Positions 22,762 through 33,965 of a stretch of 64,000 nt of DNA are shown here, in pieces (within the stretch, counting starts at the first letter, position 1; each line of letters opens with the position of its first letter). Both the position numbers and the translations under genes were made by a program. The DNA comes from Siphonodentalium dalli (Eukaryota; Mollusca; Scaphopoda; Gadilida; Siphonodentaliidae), in contig CP136066.1 in assembly GCA_032622095.1 (NCBI GenBank), forward strand, positions 8,021,784-8,085,783. Direction: 5' to 3'. The notes beneath the pieces are model-generated. The model did no database searches, had not been told where the DNA came from, and saw only the letters and a list, made by a program, of their open reading frames with translations.

Positions 22762-23305
22762 GTGTCTTCTTGGTAAACTAACAGCCTGGGATCATTAAAT
22801 GCTTGACTTTCTTCTGTTTTATGTTCCAAATACTAATAAAACGGCTAGCTGCTATGTGTGTAATGAAAAAGATTAAATTGTGTGGACCCTGATATTGGTA
22901 CGACCAAAACCGTCCAGCTACTACACCACTGCCCTTACATATATACGCCCATGTCAGAGCGGCTTAACATCAGACCCAGAATTTGTATTTAGGTGGCAAA
23001 CTTGGCCCATGTGCAAACTCTGAATAATATATGGAGTTCACCAAACCCGGATAATAGAGAATGTCCGTAGTTTCTACAATAATGAGTCCAGATGCTAATA
23101 AATCTAATCTTACTAACCACGGGCCACATTGGCGGGAGCCAATGTTTTCGCTCAAGCAAGGACTTGTATAGCAAAAATTAAAAAACCTTGGCTCAAGGAA
23201 ACGAAAGCATTTATTGCCAACACAACCTTATACATTTCCTGATATCCTGCTGTGATGTCAGACCAGACCAGTTAGAAATCCCATGTCTGTTATGTAATGC
23301 CTTTG
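22762..23305. other. No gene recognised; possible LINE 5' region
   Basis: Moderately AT-rich. On the minus strand the part next to 22761 may be 5' UTR of the LINE, but no boundary or duplication is visible. Two overlapping 61-residue frames on the minus strand show no family resemblance. Confidence 0.3.
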
Positions 23306-23308
23306 ATA

Positions 23309-23380
23309 CAATCAATCAATCAATTTTATTGTACTTTTAAATGATACAAAGATTGACACACATGTCCATCACGGCGATGA
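23309..23380 (-). mobile_element. Short LINE 3'-end fragment, (ATTG)n tail
   Basis: On the minus strand this reads ...AAAGTACAATAAAATTGATT and continues as ATTG tetramers (23324-23309). It is the AATAAA-plus-tetramer ending found at other LINE ends here, with too little upstream sequence to show coding. Confidence 0.55.
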
Positions 23381-23385
23381 GCGGT

Positions 23386-23770
23386 AGTTAGATAGATAAC
23401 ATTTATTGCAAGAAATATATATTACAGACATGTTGCAAAGTAGTATATAAAAACACATATATAAGAATATTCATTGTATCAACACATATTTTGAACACAG
23501 ATAATTAAAATTACGTACGAATGTTTCCCTTCCAACTTCCCTTTTTCATTTGTTGTGAGCAACATTTTCCCGTATTATGAAGAATCCATATAATATTATG
23601 TTATTGCAGATCATATCGCACACTGTGGGATTGTTATTTTTCATAATACTAATAAATGTTTCCTTGTTTGATAGTTTGATGAACCCCGGATTTACAGTTT
23701 CTAATTTTTCAAATAGCTTTGTTCGTGCTATATCATATAATTTTGTTGTTGTATGCTTTATTTTTGTCAC
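23386..23770 (-). pseudogene. 5'-truncated LINE 3' end with the last ~55 codons
   Basis: The minus strand carries LFEKLETVNPGFIKLSNKE and continues to a GFFIIRENVA-like end (coding ~23735-23550). This resembles the extreme C-terminus of LINE proteins, comparable in position to the final ~50 residues of the intact copy nearby. It is followed by a ~150-base UTR, AATAAA (23407-23402) and a short ATCT/AACT tail (23400-23386). The upstream part of the frame (TATATA-rich) is not element coding. Inference from pattern, not from alignment. Confidence 0.5.
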
Positions 23771-23866
23771 TAAATTAATGTGATACAAAATATTGAATAT
23801 ATGTACACTATATACATATATATATATATCCCACATTCCATAATAAAATCTCCCCGGACTAACCAA

Positions 23867-24614
23867 AAGCTATCTTGATCCTATCATGTAAAGCGAAAAC
23901 CCTGTGGTCTGCAAAATCGGTTTATGTGGTGAAATATAGATGCGGTGAGTGTGTACAAAATTACCTATGGGCTAACCTGTCATAAAACAAAAACAAGCCT
24001 AAATTGTGTGAGTACCACCTGTGCGCCAGAAATGACCCCTCGTCGAGCAAACTTCCCGACCTTGGTCGAGTTTCGCTAATTTTTCATAAACAGTTGAACT
24101 CATGCTCCGGGAAAATGTGTGTTTTTCTGATTTAACGCAGGTAAGTATAATATTTAAATGTTGAAACATGTAGAGATATGATCTAAATATAATTTTGTGA
24201 AGCAGGTGACCAAAATTTATGTCGCATTTATACAGAAATACGTAACTACTCTGCAACTTTGGGTCTAGTTTTCTCGCCGATGAATGAGAAAAGGAACCAA
24301 TTTTATTATTGTCAAAATTCACAACGTAACAATGAACAAACGTGGTCGATACAATAAAGGATATCTCCTCCAAATGATATATAAAACTCAGTTTGCCCAG
24401 TGATCGATGTCGCGGCGAAAACAGCGTTATCCGATTTAAAAAGTTCAAACTTCGTGAAATGGTCACATCAGATCTGGAGGTTTGTTTCAAATTAAGCAGA
24501 AATGATTATTCTATCCGTATCACCAAACGTAACTATGATGGCAAAGCCGTGGTATTAGTTACATCGACTAAAACGACCGACATATGAGCGTGATAATTAG
24601 TTTACGCGAAGGGT
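23867..24614. other. No gene recognised
   Basis: A minus-strand frame of 163 residues (23999-24490) is open, but its composition is unremarkable and I see no motif. The plus strand has a perfect-looking splice donor CAGGTAAGTA at 24137 without a convincing exon in front of it. Left unassigned. Confidence 0.35.
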
Positions 24615-25857
24615 TTGATTGATTGATTGATTGATTTATTGCATAAGTCACATAACAGTGAAACAAGCAAAACATATATACAATATGTACACAGCTTTGA
24701 ATATCACATTAATCATTGTTCATTTCATATACACAGCAGTAATTAAATTAGATTACACAATAATAGGCGATAAACTTAACAAGTATGATAACTACATGTG
24801 TTCACCCATAACAATAAATGATTTCGATTATATAGTATAAGACACCTTCTTAAAGGCACACCTTAGGAATATGCATAGTCTTTTTATGAGGCTTATATTT
24901 TGAAGAGATAGGAGACCATGGAATTTCTCTCTCGTAGGGTTCTTCCAAAAGTACTCAGGGATATATTGTTTTCTGATTTCATCCAAATGACTGCATATAA
25001 TAACTAAATGGTATTCGTCTCCTAAATATTTTCCACATATGGTGCATATCCTATTGTCATTATCATTCTGAAATTTCTTCCATCTTGAGCACTCTATAGG
25101 CAGTTTATGATTTGCAGTTCTGAGCTTCAAGAGGTATATCGATAGATTAGACGGCAAAATCTTCAAGTAATTTGGGTAACCGTAGTCAGTTTTAATAAAA
25201 CTATAAAATTGGGCCCTCGATGAAGCAGATGTGTTTATGTCAACGAGTAGTGCGTCCCAATGACGTTGTTTGAGAACAGTTTTTGCATTTCTCAGTTCAA
25301 TAGCGGTCAGGCCCGTCTGTGTGATCCACTTTGATTGCAATTTCAAATCATAAAGAGCATTTTTGACAAAACATAACCATTTGGAGTTATTTTTGTCTGC
25401 TGTCTGTCAGTTCATCTCATGAGTCTGATAAATTAAGGTATAAATATTCTTAGCTAGCTCAGAGCCGTTACTCGATACGAGCTTTGACCAATATGTCAGA
25501 GCTCGGCATGTTATTTCTATAGAGACGGGGTGTCGTGCGAATTCTGCATAAACTATGTAATTGGGGGTACTCATTTTGATGGACGCAACCATCTTACAAA
25601 ATTTTAGATGTAGTGTCTCTACACTTTGAATACGTTCAAAACACCATATCTCACTCCCATACAGTAAAATAGGTAAAATCATCTTATCGAATAAATCAAG
25701 CATAATATCAATGGGTAAGTTTAGTTTTCGGACCTTATTAAGCAGTCCGTACATGGCTCTCGTTGCAGAGTTAACTGTTTTCTTTATGTTCTGGCAGAAG
25801 CGACCATTATAAAATAATTTAACCCCTAAATAAGTGAATTCTCTAACTATATCTGAC
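24615..25857 (-). pseudogene. 5'-truncated LINE copy with one premature stop, (TCAA)n tail
   Basis: Coding resumes at ~25840 with SDIVREFTYLGVKLF, the segment after the YADD box, and continues as a post-RT domain (RAMYGLLNKVRK, ILPILLYGSEIW). A TGA at 25409-25407 interrupts it, and the same frame continues (QTADKNNSKWLCFVKNALYD) to 24828. The C-terminus has CTICGKYLGDEYHLVIIC, the CX2C...HX4C knuckle. So the only visible damage besides 5' truncation is one nonsense codon. The 3' end is AATAAA (24640-24635) joined to five TCAA-type tetramers. It is a different family from the intact LINE, as their matching regions differ widely. Confidence 0.85.
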
Positions 25858-25984
25858 TATATGTGCAATCAGTATAGGCATATAGTCCGAGGGGAAATCG
25901 GATTAACAATTTACCTGACAATATTATGTGAAATTTCAATTTGATATATTTATGTTCTCTGTTAATTGTTGTATTTATACCGCT

Positions 25985-26180
25985 CTGTCACAATCATGGG
26001 CCGGGGGGGGGGGGGGGCTGGAGGCTGCAGCCCCCCCAAATCGGGTAGAAAGTTCAACATTCGGGCAAACTGGAGATTTTTTATGGTCCTATTCGGGCAA
26101 TTTTCTGGCAAATTGAATGATATTTCAGGGAAAATTGTTGCACATTACAATAGTTTCCACATTTCTGCCCGAATTATTCT
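25985..26180 (+). repeat. Fragment of a dispersed repeat with a 15-16 base G run
   Basis: GGCTGGAGGCTGCAGCCCCC follows the G run, then AAATCGGGTAGAAAGTTCAA and a stretch with TTTCTGGCAAATTGAATGAT. A similar stretch is at ~36490-36530 (TTTTCGGCCAAATTGAATGG), which supports a shared dispersed repeat. Ends not defined. Confidence 0.35.
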
Positions 26181-26347
26181 TATTTGAGGCTTGAGGCTAA
26201 TTTGGACACTTTTGTTATATTTGTGTGTGTATATATTGTATATTCGCTAGTTTGGCTATGTAACTTGCAAGCTGAGTCGTTTACCCGTGATTTGTTTTGG
26301 GTCCAACAAGTCGCGAATGAGTACCGATCACGGCCCCAAATTTAACG

Positions 26348-26431
26348 TTTTCATTGGAGCCATATATTGGTGTGGGCGTGGTCGTGAAGGTGTATCGAGG
26401 CATATGTAAAATAATTAGTTGTTTGTAACCT
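26348..26431 (-). pseudogene. 84-bp isolated LINE reverse transcriptase segment, duplicate of 28397-28480
   Basis: These 84 bases match 28397-28480 with two mismatches, no indels and the same orientation, and similarity stops abruptly on both sides. On the minus strand they encode GYKQLIILHMPRYTFTTTP followed by TPIYGSNEN, the reverse transcriptase region just before the QG box. The longer 79-residue frame around them (26281-26520) is not element coding outside this segment. Confidence 0.8.
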
Positions 26432-26596
26432 GTTATTATAATATTTTTTTCTCCTCCAGATATTGAAGATTTTACAAAGAATATAACATTGTTATGCACA
26501 ACACAATGAATAGATATCATAATTAAATTTTATAGAAACAACACAAATAAATATGATAAGCAAGACGTATTTACATTTCTACAATGGTGGATATAC

Positions 26597-26935
26597 TGAC
26601 GATGATGATGATGATTGGGGTGATGTTGAGAACGACGACGTTGATCGATGATGACGATGTTAATGTTGAACGTGAGGAAGAAGATGACTATATTGATGAT
26701 GATGATAATGATAATGATGACGATGATGATGATGTACATGATGATGAAAATGATGTTGAAGATGAGGAAATTAGATTATGACGATGACGTCAATGATGAC
26801 GGTGGCGATGACGACGATGAAGATTATGATGATGACATGGAGGACGGCGATGATGATTACGATGATTATGTCGATGGTGGTGACGACGATGATGATGATA
26901 ATGATGATGATGACGATGATGATGATGGGCTGACT
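26597..26935 (+). repeat. Imperfect (GAT)n trinucleotide tract
   Basis: About 340 bases of GAT/GAC/GAA triplets with TTG and GTC interruptions. Translation gives Asp-rich or Met-rich strings in all plus frames and His-rich strings on the other strand; none should be called a gene. It begins ~20 bases past the stop codon of the LINE relic on the minus strand, so it may be that element's expanded (ATC)n tail. Confidence 0.85.
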
Positions 26936-26955
26936 GATTTGTATTATTCAATGGA

Positions 26956-28480
26956 CTAGGAAATATTTCCCTGCAAGAGTGCATTGTACCACATCCATAA
27001 TTTGGCAGTAATCGTTACCATGAAGTCCAGAAAGACGTATACATCATCAACTGCTGTACACATATCACCAGTAATATGAGTCAAATGAAGCAAGATCATT
27101 TCGTCCAATGAAAGATCATCAATCTTGATAAAACATTCTACGCCATAACGATCAATAATATCAAAAAAACATATTATTCCGTAGTGATGTCAGGGAACTG
27201 CATTCAATGAGAACGTGCTGTACTTTATCAAGGTACATTTTATAGCAGTTAGGACACTGGATAAGTGCTTCGTTTAAGTACGTTGTTGCATCGATCACAA
27301 GAGCTGTGGTTAGATAGGAATGTTTATTATGTGAAAATTTTCGACAGAGTCGCCAAAGATCAGACATGTTTAGGTTGTCATGTACATTCCGAAACCGATT
27401 GAATGATGGGTCAATTTCCGTTCTAATTTTCCAATCTGACTCGGTTGTGTTTCGAATATTATTTCTCGTTAGCGCCTTCCACGACTCTTTCGAGAGAAAT
27501 ACGCCATACCTGATGTACTCATATACTCCATCAGTCAAGTTGTATTTCACGAGTAATGAAAATACTTCGCCAATAAAAGTTGTTGTCGGGTTCTGTGAGT
27601 AAACGTAGTCAAACAGCCTAGTTTCAAAGATTGTTTTACAAGCCTTTCCAGGCGTTAGTCGACAAAGGGCTCCAAAGAGTGAAATTTTTCTGGCATCAAT
27701 ACTAACTTGAAGTGGATATGTTCCTAGCAGGCCAGTAACGACATCGGTCCTGCATCGGGCAGGTAGGCCCTGAATACGCTTCAAGCAAAATCTGTGAACT
27801 CTTTCGAGCTTGATCAAGTTAGAGGCTGATAAGCCACAGAGAAATTCTTAACCGTAAAGTCCACGAGAAAGTACCACTGATTTATACATTACCATTGAAC
27901 TCTGAGGTGTTATGCCTCCTGCGTACAGACCAGCAGTGCTTAACATAAGATATGTCGACCGAAGTTTTGAGCTGACACTTTCTGTAAGAGTGTTTGGAAA
28001 GTCACTTTTGTGTAATGGTATGCCCAGGTGCGTGACTGAATCCGTTTTATTAACTGCTATGCCATTTAGCATCCATGTGCGATTGATAGAGGCGTATTTA
28101 GATTTCTCATTGAAGATAATTACCTGACATTTCTGTTGGTTATACATAAATCGCCATTTTTTACTGTAATTGCCACATATAATACACATTTTTTGTATTC
28201 CATATGATGAAAGCGAGAGGAGAGTCATATCATCTGCCTGTGTGGGAGACGAGCAGTTGATATTTAGCAGCCTGAAACCAAAGTTCGAGTGTTCGAGCTC
28301 ACTGAGCAAACTGTCTATGTAGATGGCGTAGAAAACGGAGCGAGGGTACTTCCCTGCCTTGTTCCCTGGCTAATAGATATTATACGTGATGTAAGATTTT
28401 CATTGGATCCATAGATTGGTGTGGGCGTGGTCGTGAAGGTGTATCGAGGCATATGTAAAATAATTAGTTGTTTGTAACCT
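26956..28480 (-). pseudogene. 5'-truncated, frameshifted LINE reverse transcriptase copy
   Basis: Read from 28480 on the minus strand: SRIISISQGTRQGSTLAP (QG box), a one-base frameshift near 28355, FYAIYIDSLLSELEHSN, then PTQADDMTLLS, the active-site box with Q where Y or F is usual, and VTHLGIPLH. A TAA at 27850-27848 interrupts the frame, which continues as EFLCGLSASNLIKLERVHRF into the post-RT region. The C-terminal knuckle CPNCYKMYLDKVQHVLIEC is followed by a frameshift in a seven-A run (27163-27169). The shifted frame then stays open (FDIIDRYGVECFIKIDD...) to a TAG at 26958-26956. So two frameshifts, one nonsense codon and 5' loss. No AATAAA; a (GAT)n tract follows. A third LINE family in this cluster. 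Confidence 0.85.
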
Positions 28481-28603
28481 ATAGGTCTCGCGAGATCATG
28501 GACACCACGTGGTAAAACTGGTAATAGGAGGGGGTATTTATTACCGGCCATATTAAGTAATTGCTGTATGCTCTAACAGCGTGTTACAGTTAGTTGGTTA
28601 CTC

Positions 28604-28609
28604 TTTGTA
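28604..28609. other. Left target-site duplication TTTGTA of the 1353-bp array
   Basis: TTTGTA directly precedes the first GGTTACAC. The same hexamer directly follows the last GTGTAACC at 33120-33125. Confidence 0.7.
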
Positions 28610-29060
28610 GGTTACACTGGTGTAAATGTTTTCCATAGGCCTCAGTGCTAACGTTTTAGCGTATGCTGTTGGCTATATGAACCATGGGTCCAATTTTTTT
28701 TTTTAATCTGAAAAATTGACATTTCGGGAAACTTTTTACACAAAAAAATCATATCTGTCTAGCAGGGAATTCGCCTTTAAATCTTGTGTTTTCGTAACTA
28801 GTGTCAGATCCGCATAAAAAAATACTGTCAACTTTTAGACCACACCAACAAATTCAAACTTCACTACAAAGGGTTAATTCCTGTGCCAATGGCTATCTTA
28901 CCTATGGGAAATCATAGGGAAGAGGTGTGATGATTTTTTTATGCAAAAAGCACACAAGGCTATTGACCAATCAGGGCCCAGTGTCTATTTTATTCTCTCC
29001 TATATATTCCTCCCGCATCCGCTAGAGGTCTCTCCGAACCTTATTTACACCAGTGTAACC
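28610..29060. mobile_element. 451-bp TIR module (MITE-like), first of four
   Basis: The TIR is GGTTACACTGGTGTAAAT, 18 of 18 bases. The interior is AT-rich and non-coding. Sister copies are at 29963-30413, 31316-31766 and 32669-33119. The first differs from the others by, for example, CAACTTTTAG against CATATTTTAG near 28830. Confidence 0.85.
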
Positions 29061-29962
29061 TAAAGCGATAGCCCGCTTTTTCGCAGAATAATGGTAACAC
29101 CCTACATTTTTTCAGAATTGCCCATGAATGAAAAAAATGTGTTCAAAAATAATATCACTTCTGTGGTTCTTTATTTATCACACACAATTTAACCCCACTC
29201 TCTGTAACACATTATTCATCAAAAAAGCACATTTTTCCACCACAAGTCATATTCAGGCCCCATTTTCACACAGTTTTTGGGGTCTGGTGTTGCAAACTTG
29301 GATCAGCTATGGAAGACTGTACAAGATCCTTTCCATGAGAGAACTTCTGGTGATGTGAGGTCATTGAGTCCAGATCTGATCAGCTGAGCATCAAGCACAT
29401 GACTTTATCAGCACATGGAAGACTAAAATATGACATTTTCAGGTCTGCAAGGGTGATCCAAGATAACTGGATGTGGGTGTATATTGAATTAGCTGAACAA
29501 AGATATGCTCTCTTTGAAATGCTGAAGCATTTTCTTAAATGTGTCCAAGTTTTAGTGCTATTAACCTTCAAATGGCCATACCCACCAGTGAAAATGAGAC
29601 ACTTTTATTATATATATCTGTATATCACTGGCTATAAAATCCAAAATACTTGTTAGATTAGCTTCTTATAACAATTGGTATGTGTGTCATTGACATGCTC
29701 ATGTAATGGGTAATTTGCATTATCATGTGACAATTACCACCTTGAAATTTTTTGAAAATACCTTGAAAAATTGGCATTTTTTATGAAAAATCATACCATT
29801 TTTTTGGCCGATGGAAGTGAAAGAAGACATCAGCAGCAAGAATAGCCACACCATGCATGGGAGATTCATTGGACTGAAAGACCAGGCTGTGAAAAATGCA
29901 TTAAAATACTTTAAAGTGACTCCCAGGAATCAAAAATGCCAAAAAGTTCATTTTTCCCTTTA
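29061..29962. repeat. 902-bp spacer of the array, first of three
   Basis: It lies between two TIR modules and recurs at 30414-31315 and 31767-32668. It starts TAAAGCGATAGCCCGC and ends TTTTTCCCTTTA, so the edges are weakly inverse (CTAAAG / CTTTAG). The overlapping short frames on both strands show no known motif. It might be the remnant of an autonomous element's interior or captured host sequence; I cannot tell which. Confidence 0.7.
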
Positions 29963-32900
29963 GGTTACACTGGTGTAAATGTTTTCCATAGGCCTCAGTG
30001 CTAACGTTTTAGCGTATGCTGTTGGCTATATGAACCATGGGTCCAATTTTTTTTTTTAATCTGAAAAATTGACATTTCGGGAAACTTTTTACACAAAAAA
30101 ATCATATCTGTCTAGCAGGGAATTCGCCTTTAAATCTTGTGTTTTCGTAACTAGTGTCAGATCCGCATAAAAAAATACTGTCATATTTTAGACCACACCA
30201 ACAAATTCAAACTTCACTACAAAGGGTTAATTCCTGTGCCAATGGCTATCTTACCTATGGGAAATCATAGGGAAGAGGTGTGATGATTTTTTTATGCAAA
30301 AAGCACACAAGGCTATTGACCAATCAGGGCCCAGTGTCTATTTTATTCTCTCCTATATATTCCTCCCGCATCCGCTAGAGGTCTCTCCGAACCTTATTTA
30401 CACCAGTGTAACCTAAAGCGATAGCCCGCTTTTTCGCAGAATAATGGTAACACCCTACATTTTTTCAGAATTGCCCATGAATGAAAACAATGTGTTCAAA
30501 AATAATATCACTTCTGTGGTTCTTTATTTATCACACACAATTTAACCCCACTCTCTGTAACACATTATTCATCAAAAAAGCACATTTTTCCACCACAAGT
30601 CATATTCAGGCCCCATTTTCACACAGTTTTTGGGGTCTGGTGTTGCAAACTTGGATCAGCTATGGAAGACTGTACAAGATCCTTTCCATGAGAGAACTTC
30701 TGGTGATGTGAGGTCATTGAGTCCAGATCTGATCAGCTGAGCATCAAGCACATGACTTTATCAGCACATGGAAGACTAAAATATGACATTTTCAGGTCTG
30801 CAAGGGTGATCCAAGATAACTGGATGTGGGTGTATATAGAATTAGTTGAACAAAGATATGCTCTCTTTGAAATGCTGAAGCATTTTCTTAAATGTGTCCA
30901 AGTTTTAGTGCTATTAACCTTCAAATGGCCATACCCACCAGTGAAAATGAGACACTTTTATTATATATATCTGTATATCACTGGCTATAAAATCCAAAAT
31001 ACTTGTTAGATTAGCTTCTTATAACAATTGGTATGTGTGTCATTGACATGCTCATGTAATGGGTAATTTGCATTATCATGTGACAATTACCACCTTGAAA
31101 TTTTTTGAAAATACCTTGAAAAATTGGCATTTTTTATGAAAAATCATACCATTTTTTTGGCCGATGGAAGTGAAAGAAGACATCAGCAGCAAGAATAGCC
31201 ACACCATGCATGGGAGATTCATTGGACTGAAAGACCAGGCTGTGAAAAATGCATTAAAATACTTTAAAGTGACTCCCAGGAATCAAAAATGCCAAAAAGT
31301 TCATTTTTCCCTTTAGGTTACACTGGTGTAAATGTTTTCCATAGGCCTCAGTGCTAACGTTTTAGCGTATGCTGTTGGCTATATGAACCATGGGTCCAAT
31401 TTTTTTTTTTAATCTGAAAAATTGACATTTCGGGAAACTTTTTACACAAAAAAATCATATCTGTCTAGCAGGGAATTCGCCTTTAAATCTTGTGTTTTCG
31501 TAACTAGTGTCAGATCCGCATAAAAAAATACTGTCATATTTTAGACCACACCAACAAATTCAAACTTCACTACAAAGGGTTAATTCCTGTGCCAATGGCT
31601 ATCTTACCTATGGGAAATCATAGGGAAGAGGTGTGATGATTTTTTTATGCAAAAAGCACACAAGGCTATTGACCAATCAGGGCCCAGTGTCTATTTTATT
31701 CTCTCCTATATATTCCTCCCGCATCCGCTAGAGGTCTCTCCGAACCTTATTTACACCAGTGTAACCTAAAGCGATAGCCCGCTTTTTCGCAGAATAATGG
31801 TAACACCCTACATTTTTTCAGAATTGCCCATGAATGAAAACAATGTGTTCAAAAATAATATCACTTCTGTGGTTCTTTATTTATCACACACAATTTAACC
31901 CCACTCTCTGTAACACATTATTCATCAAAAAAGCACATTTTTCCACCACAAGTCATATTCAGGCCCCATTTTCACACAGTTTTTGGGGTCTGGTGTTGCA
32001 AACTTGGATCAGCTATGGAAGACTGTACAAGATCCTTTCCATGAGAGAACTTCTGGTGATGTGAGGTCATTGAGTCCAGATCTGATCAGCTGAGCATCAA
32101 GCACATGACTTTATCAGCACATGGAAGACTAAAATATGACATTTTCAGGTCTGCAAGGGTGATCCAAGATAACTGGATGTGGGTGTATATAGAATTAGTT
32201 GAACAAAGATATGCTCTCTTTGAAATGCTGAAGCATTTTCTTAAATGTGTCCAAGTTTTAGTGCTATTAACCTTCAAATGGCCATACCCACCAGTGAAAA
32301 TGAGACACTTTTATTATATATATCTGTATATCACTGGCTATAAAATCCAAAATACTTGTTAGATTAGCTTCTTATAACAATTGGTATGTGTGTCATTGAC
32401 ATGCTCATGTAATGGGTAATTTGCATTATCATGTGACAATTACCACCTTGAAATTTTTTGAAAATACCTTGAAAAATTGGCATTTTTTATGAAAAATCAT
32501 ACCATTTTTTTGGCCGATGGAAGTGAAAGAAGACATCAGCAGCAAGAATAGCCACACCATGCATGGGAGATTCATTGGACTGAAAGACCAGGCTGTGAAA
32601 AATGCATTAAAATACTTTAAAGTGACTCCCAGGAATCAAAAATGCCAAAAAGTTCATTTTTCCCTTTAGGTTACACTGGTGTAAATGTTTTCCATAGGCC
32701 TCAGTGCTAATGTTTTAGCGTATGCTGTTGGCTATATGAACCATGGGTCCAATTTTTTTTTTTAATCTGAAAAATTGACATTTCGGGAAACTTTTTACAC
32801 AAAAAAATCATATCTGTCTAGCAGGGAATTCGCCTTTAAATCTTGTGTTTTCGCAACTAGTGTCAGATCCGCATAAAAAAATACTGTCATATTTTAGACC

Positions 32901-33414
32901 ACACCAACAAATTCAAACTTCACTACAAAGGGTTAATTCCTGTGCCAATGGCTATCTTACCTATGGGAAATCATAGGGAAGAGGTGTGATGATTTTTTTA
33001 TGCAAAAAGCACACAAGGCTATTGACCAATCAGGGCCCAGTGTCTATTTTATTCTCTCCTATATATTCCTCCCGCATCCGCTAGAGGTCTCTCCGAACCT
33101 TATTTACACCAGTGTAACCTTTGTAGCACACATGTAAGGTCGGCTCCTTAGAGTAGGGATATGTACTATGTCACTAAGTCATTTAAGGCCACACTTGGAT
33201 TGCCACGTCACGAAAACGAAAATATATCATCTCTTAAAGTGATATAATTCATTCTCAGATTTGACACTTTTCACGAATTAGATATCTTCGCATGTAAAAG
33301 GTTATTTTGGGAATATCCAGCATTATTATTGATAACTATTCACATCTAGCTAACACATGTGATTTAAGATGTTTTATTAAATCAATCAATCGACCAACAC
33401 TCCAGTAATTTACT

Positions 33415-33965
33415 CAATTAATCAATTTATTTGTACTTTTGCATCAAACGATCAAGCGTACACATACATGAAATAATAGGTAATAAAAGACAATAGGTAA
33501 CAACAGAGCATACTTAAATATAATACATGAGATAAGCAGGTACATAATTAGTTTATGGTGATGACTGGTAGTATTTTAGGTCATTAATTAAGGGGTGCTT
33601 ACTCTCGTATGGTTTCCTATTCTTTGTAGTAGTTCTGGACTAGGTTGCCATATTCCCTTTTTTTCTAATCCGTGATGAATAAAACGGGCAAGGGCATTTA
33701 TGAAAAGCGGATCAGTACATTGCAGTATGCGATTGAACTGATCTAACCCCGATAGTTGTTGTATATTATATGGTAGTTTGTTAAAGTGATGGGTTCGTTC
33801 TTGCGCGGGTAATCAACAGCTCGTAATAAGATGTAATTCGTCATCCTTCTCATTGCACAGTTCGCAAATGCGATATTGTTCGTCAACATCTTGATGACGA
33901 CCTCGTTCAATTCCCAACGACTGCATGGGAACCGATTCGTAGCCGTGTAAGTGATTCCCAAGGTT
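33415..33965 (-). pseudogene. LINE 3' fragment, frameshifted, with nonsense codon
   Basis: On the minus strand, in a frame with no usable ATG, 33925-33620 reads LGIERGRHQDVDEQYRICEL and continues with CNEKDDELHLITSC, giving the CX2C...HX4C knuckle. A TGA directly follows that last Cys. The frame then continues as LPAQERTHHFNKLPYNIQQ to FINALARFIHHGLEKKG, the usual LINE C-terminus. Just upstream, LTRLRIGSHA is in another frame, so there is also a frameshift. The 3' end is AATAAA (33431-33426) followed by an ATTGATTAATTG-like tail. The more obvious 72-residue ATG frame at 33743-33961 is the wrong frame. Confidence 0.75.

Larger units (their letters stand above)
28610..33119. mobile_element. Composite transposon array: four 451-bp TIR elements, three ~902-bp spacers, period 1353
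   Basis: Units start with GGTTACACTGGTGTAAAT at 28610, 29963, 31316 and 32669, exactly 1353 bases apart. Each 451-bp module ends in the perfect 18-base inverse complement (first one at 29043-29060). Modules one to three are followed by a 902-base spacer; the fourth ends the array at 33119. Outside flanks are TTTGTA on both sides. Junctions between module and spacer lack that hexamer and read GTAACCTAAAG and CTTTAGGTTAC, so the spacer also has short inverted edges. Units differ at only a handful of positions; copies two and three are nearly identical. No transposase motif: the recurring 63-, 76- and 85-residue frames are array shadows. Superfamily unassigned. Confidence 0.88.

Noticed and set aside
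23999-24490. 163-residue minus-strand frame and a plus-strand CAGGTAAGTA donor at 24137
   Set aside because: No domain, no acceptor-exon context and no homologous wording; both can arise by chance in this length of sequence.
26584-26984. Asp-rich and His-rich proteins on both strands
   Set aside because: They are translations of a (GAT)n tract and change identity with frame; no start context or neighbouring exon supports them.
29128-32362. Repeated 63-, 76- and 85-residue frames in each 1353-bp unit
   Set aside because: Overlapping frames on both strands within the spacer, no motifs, and conserved only because the DNA units are recent copies.
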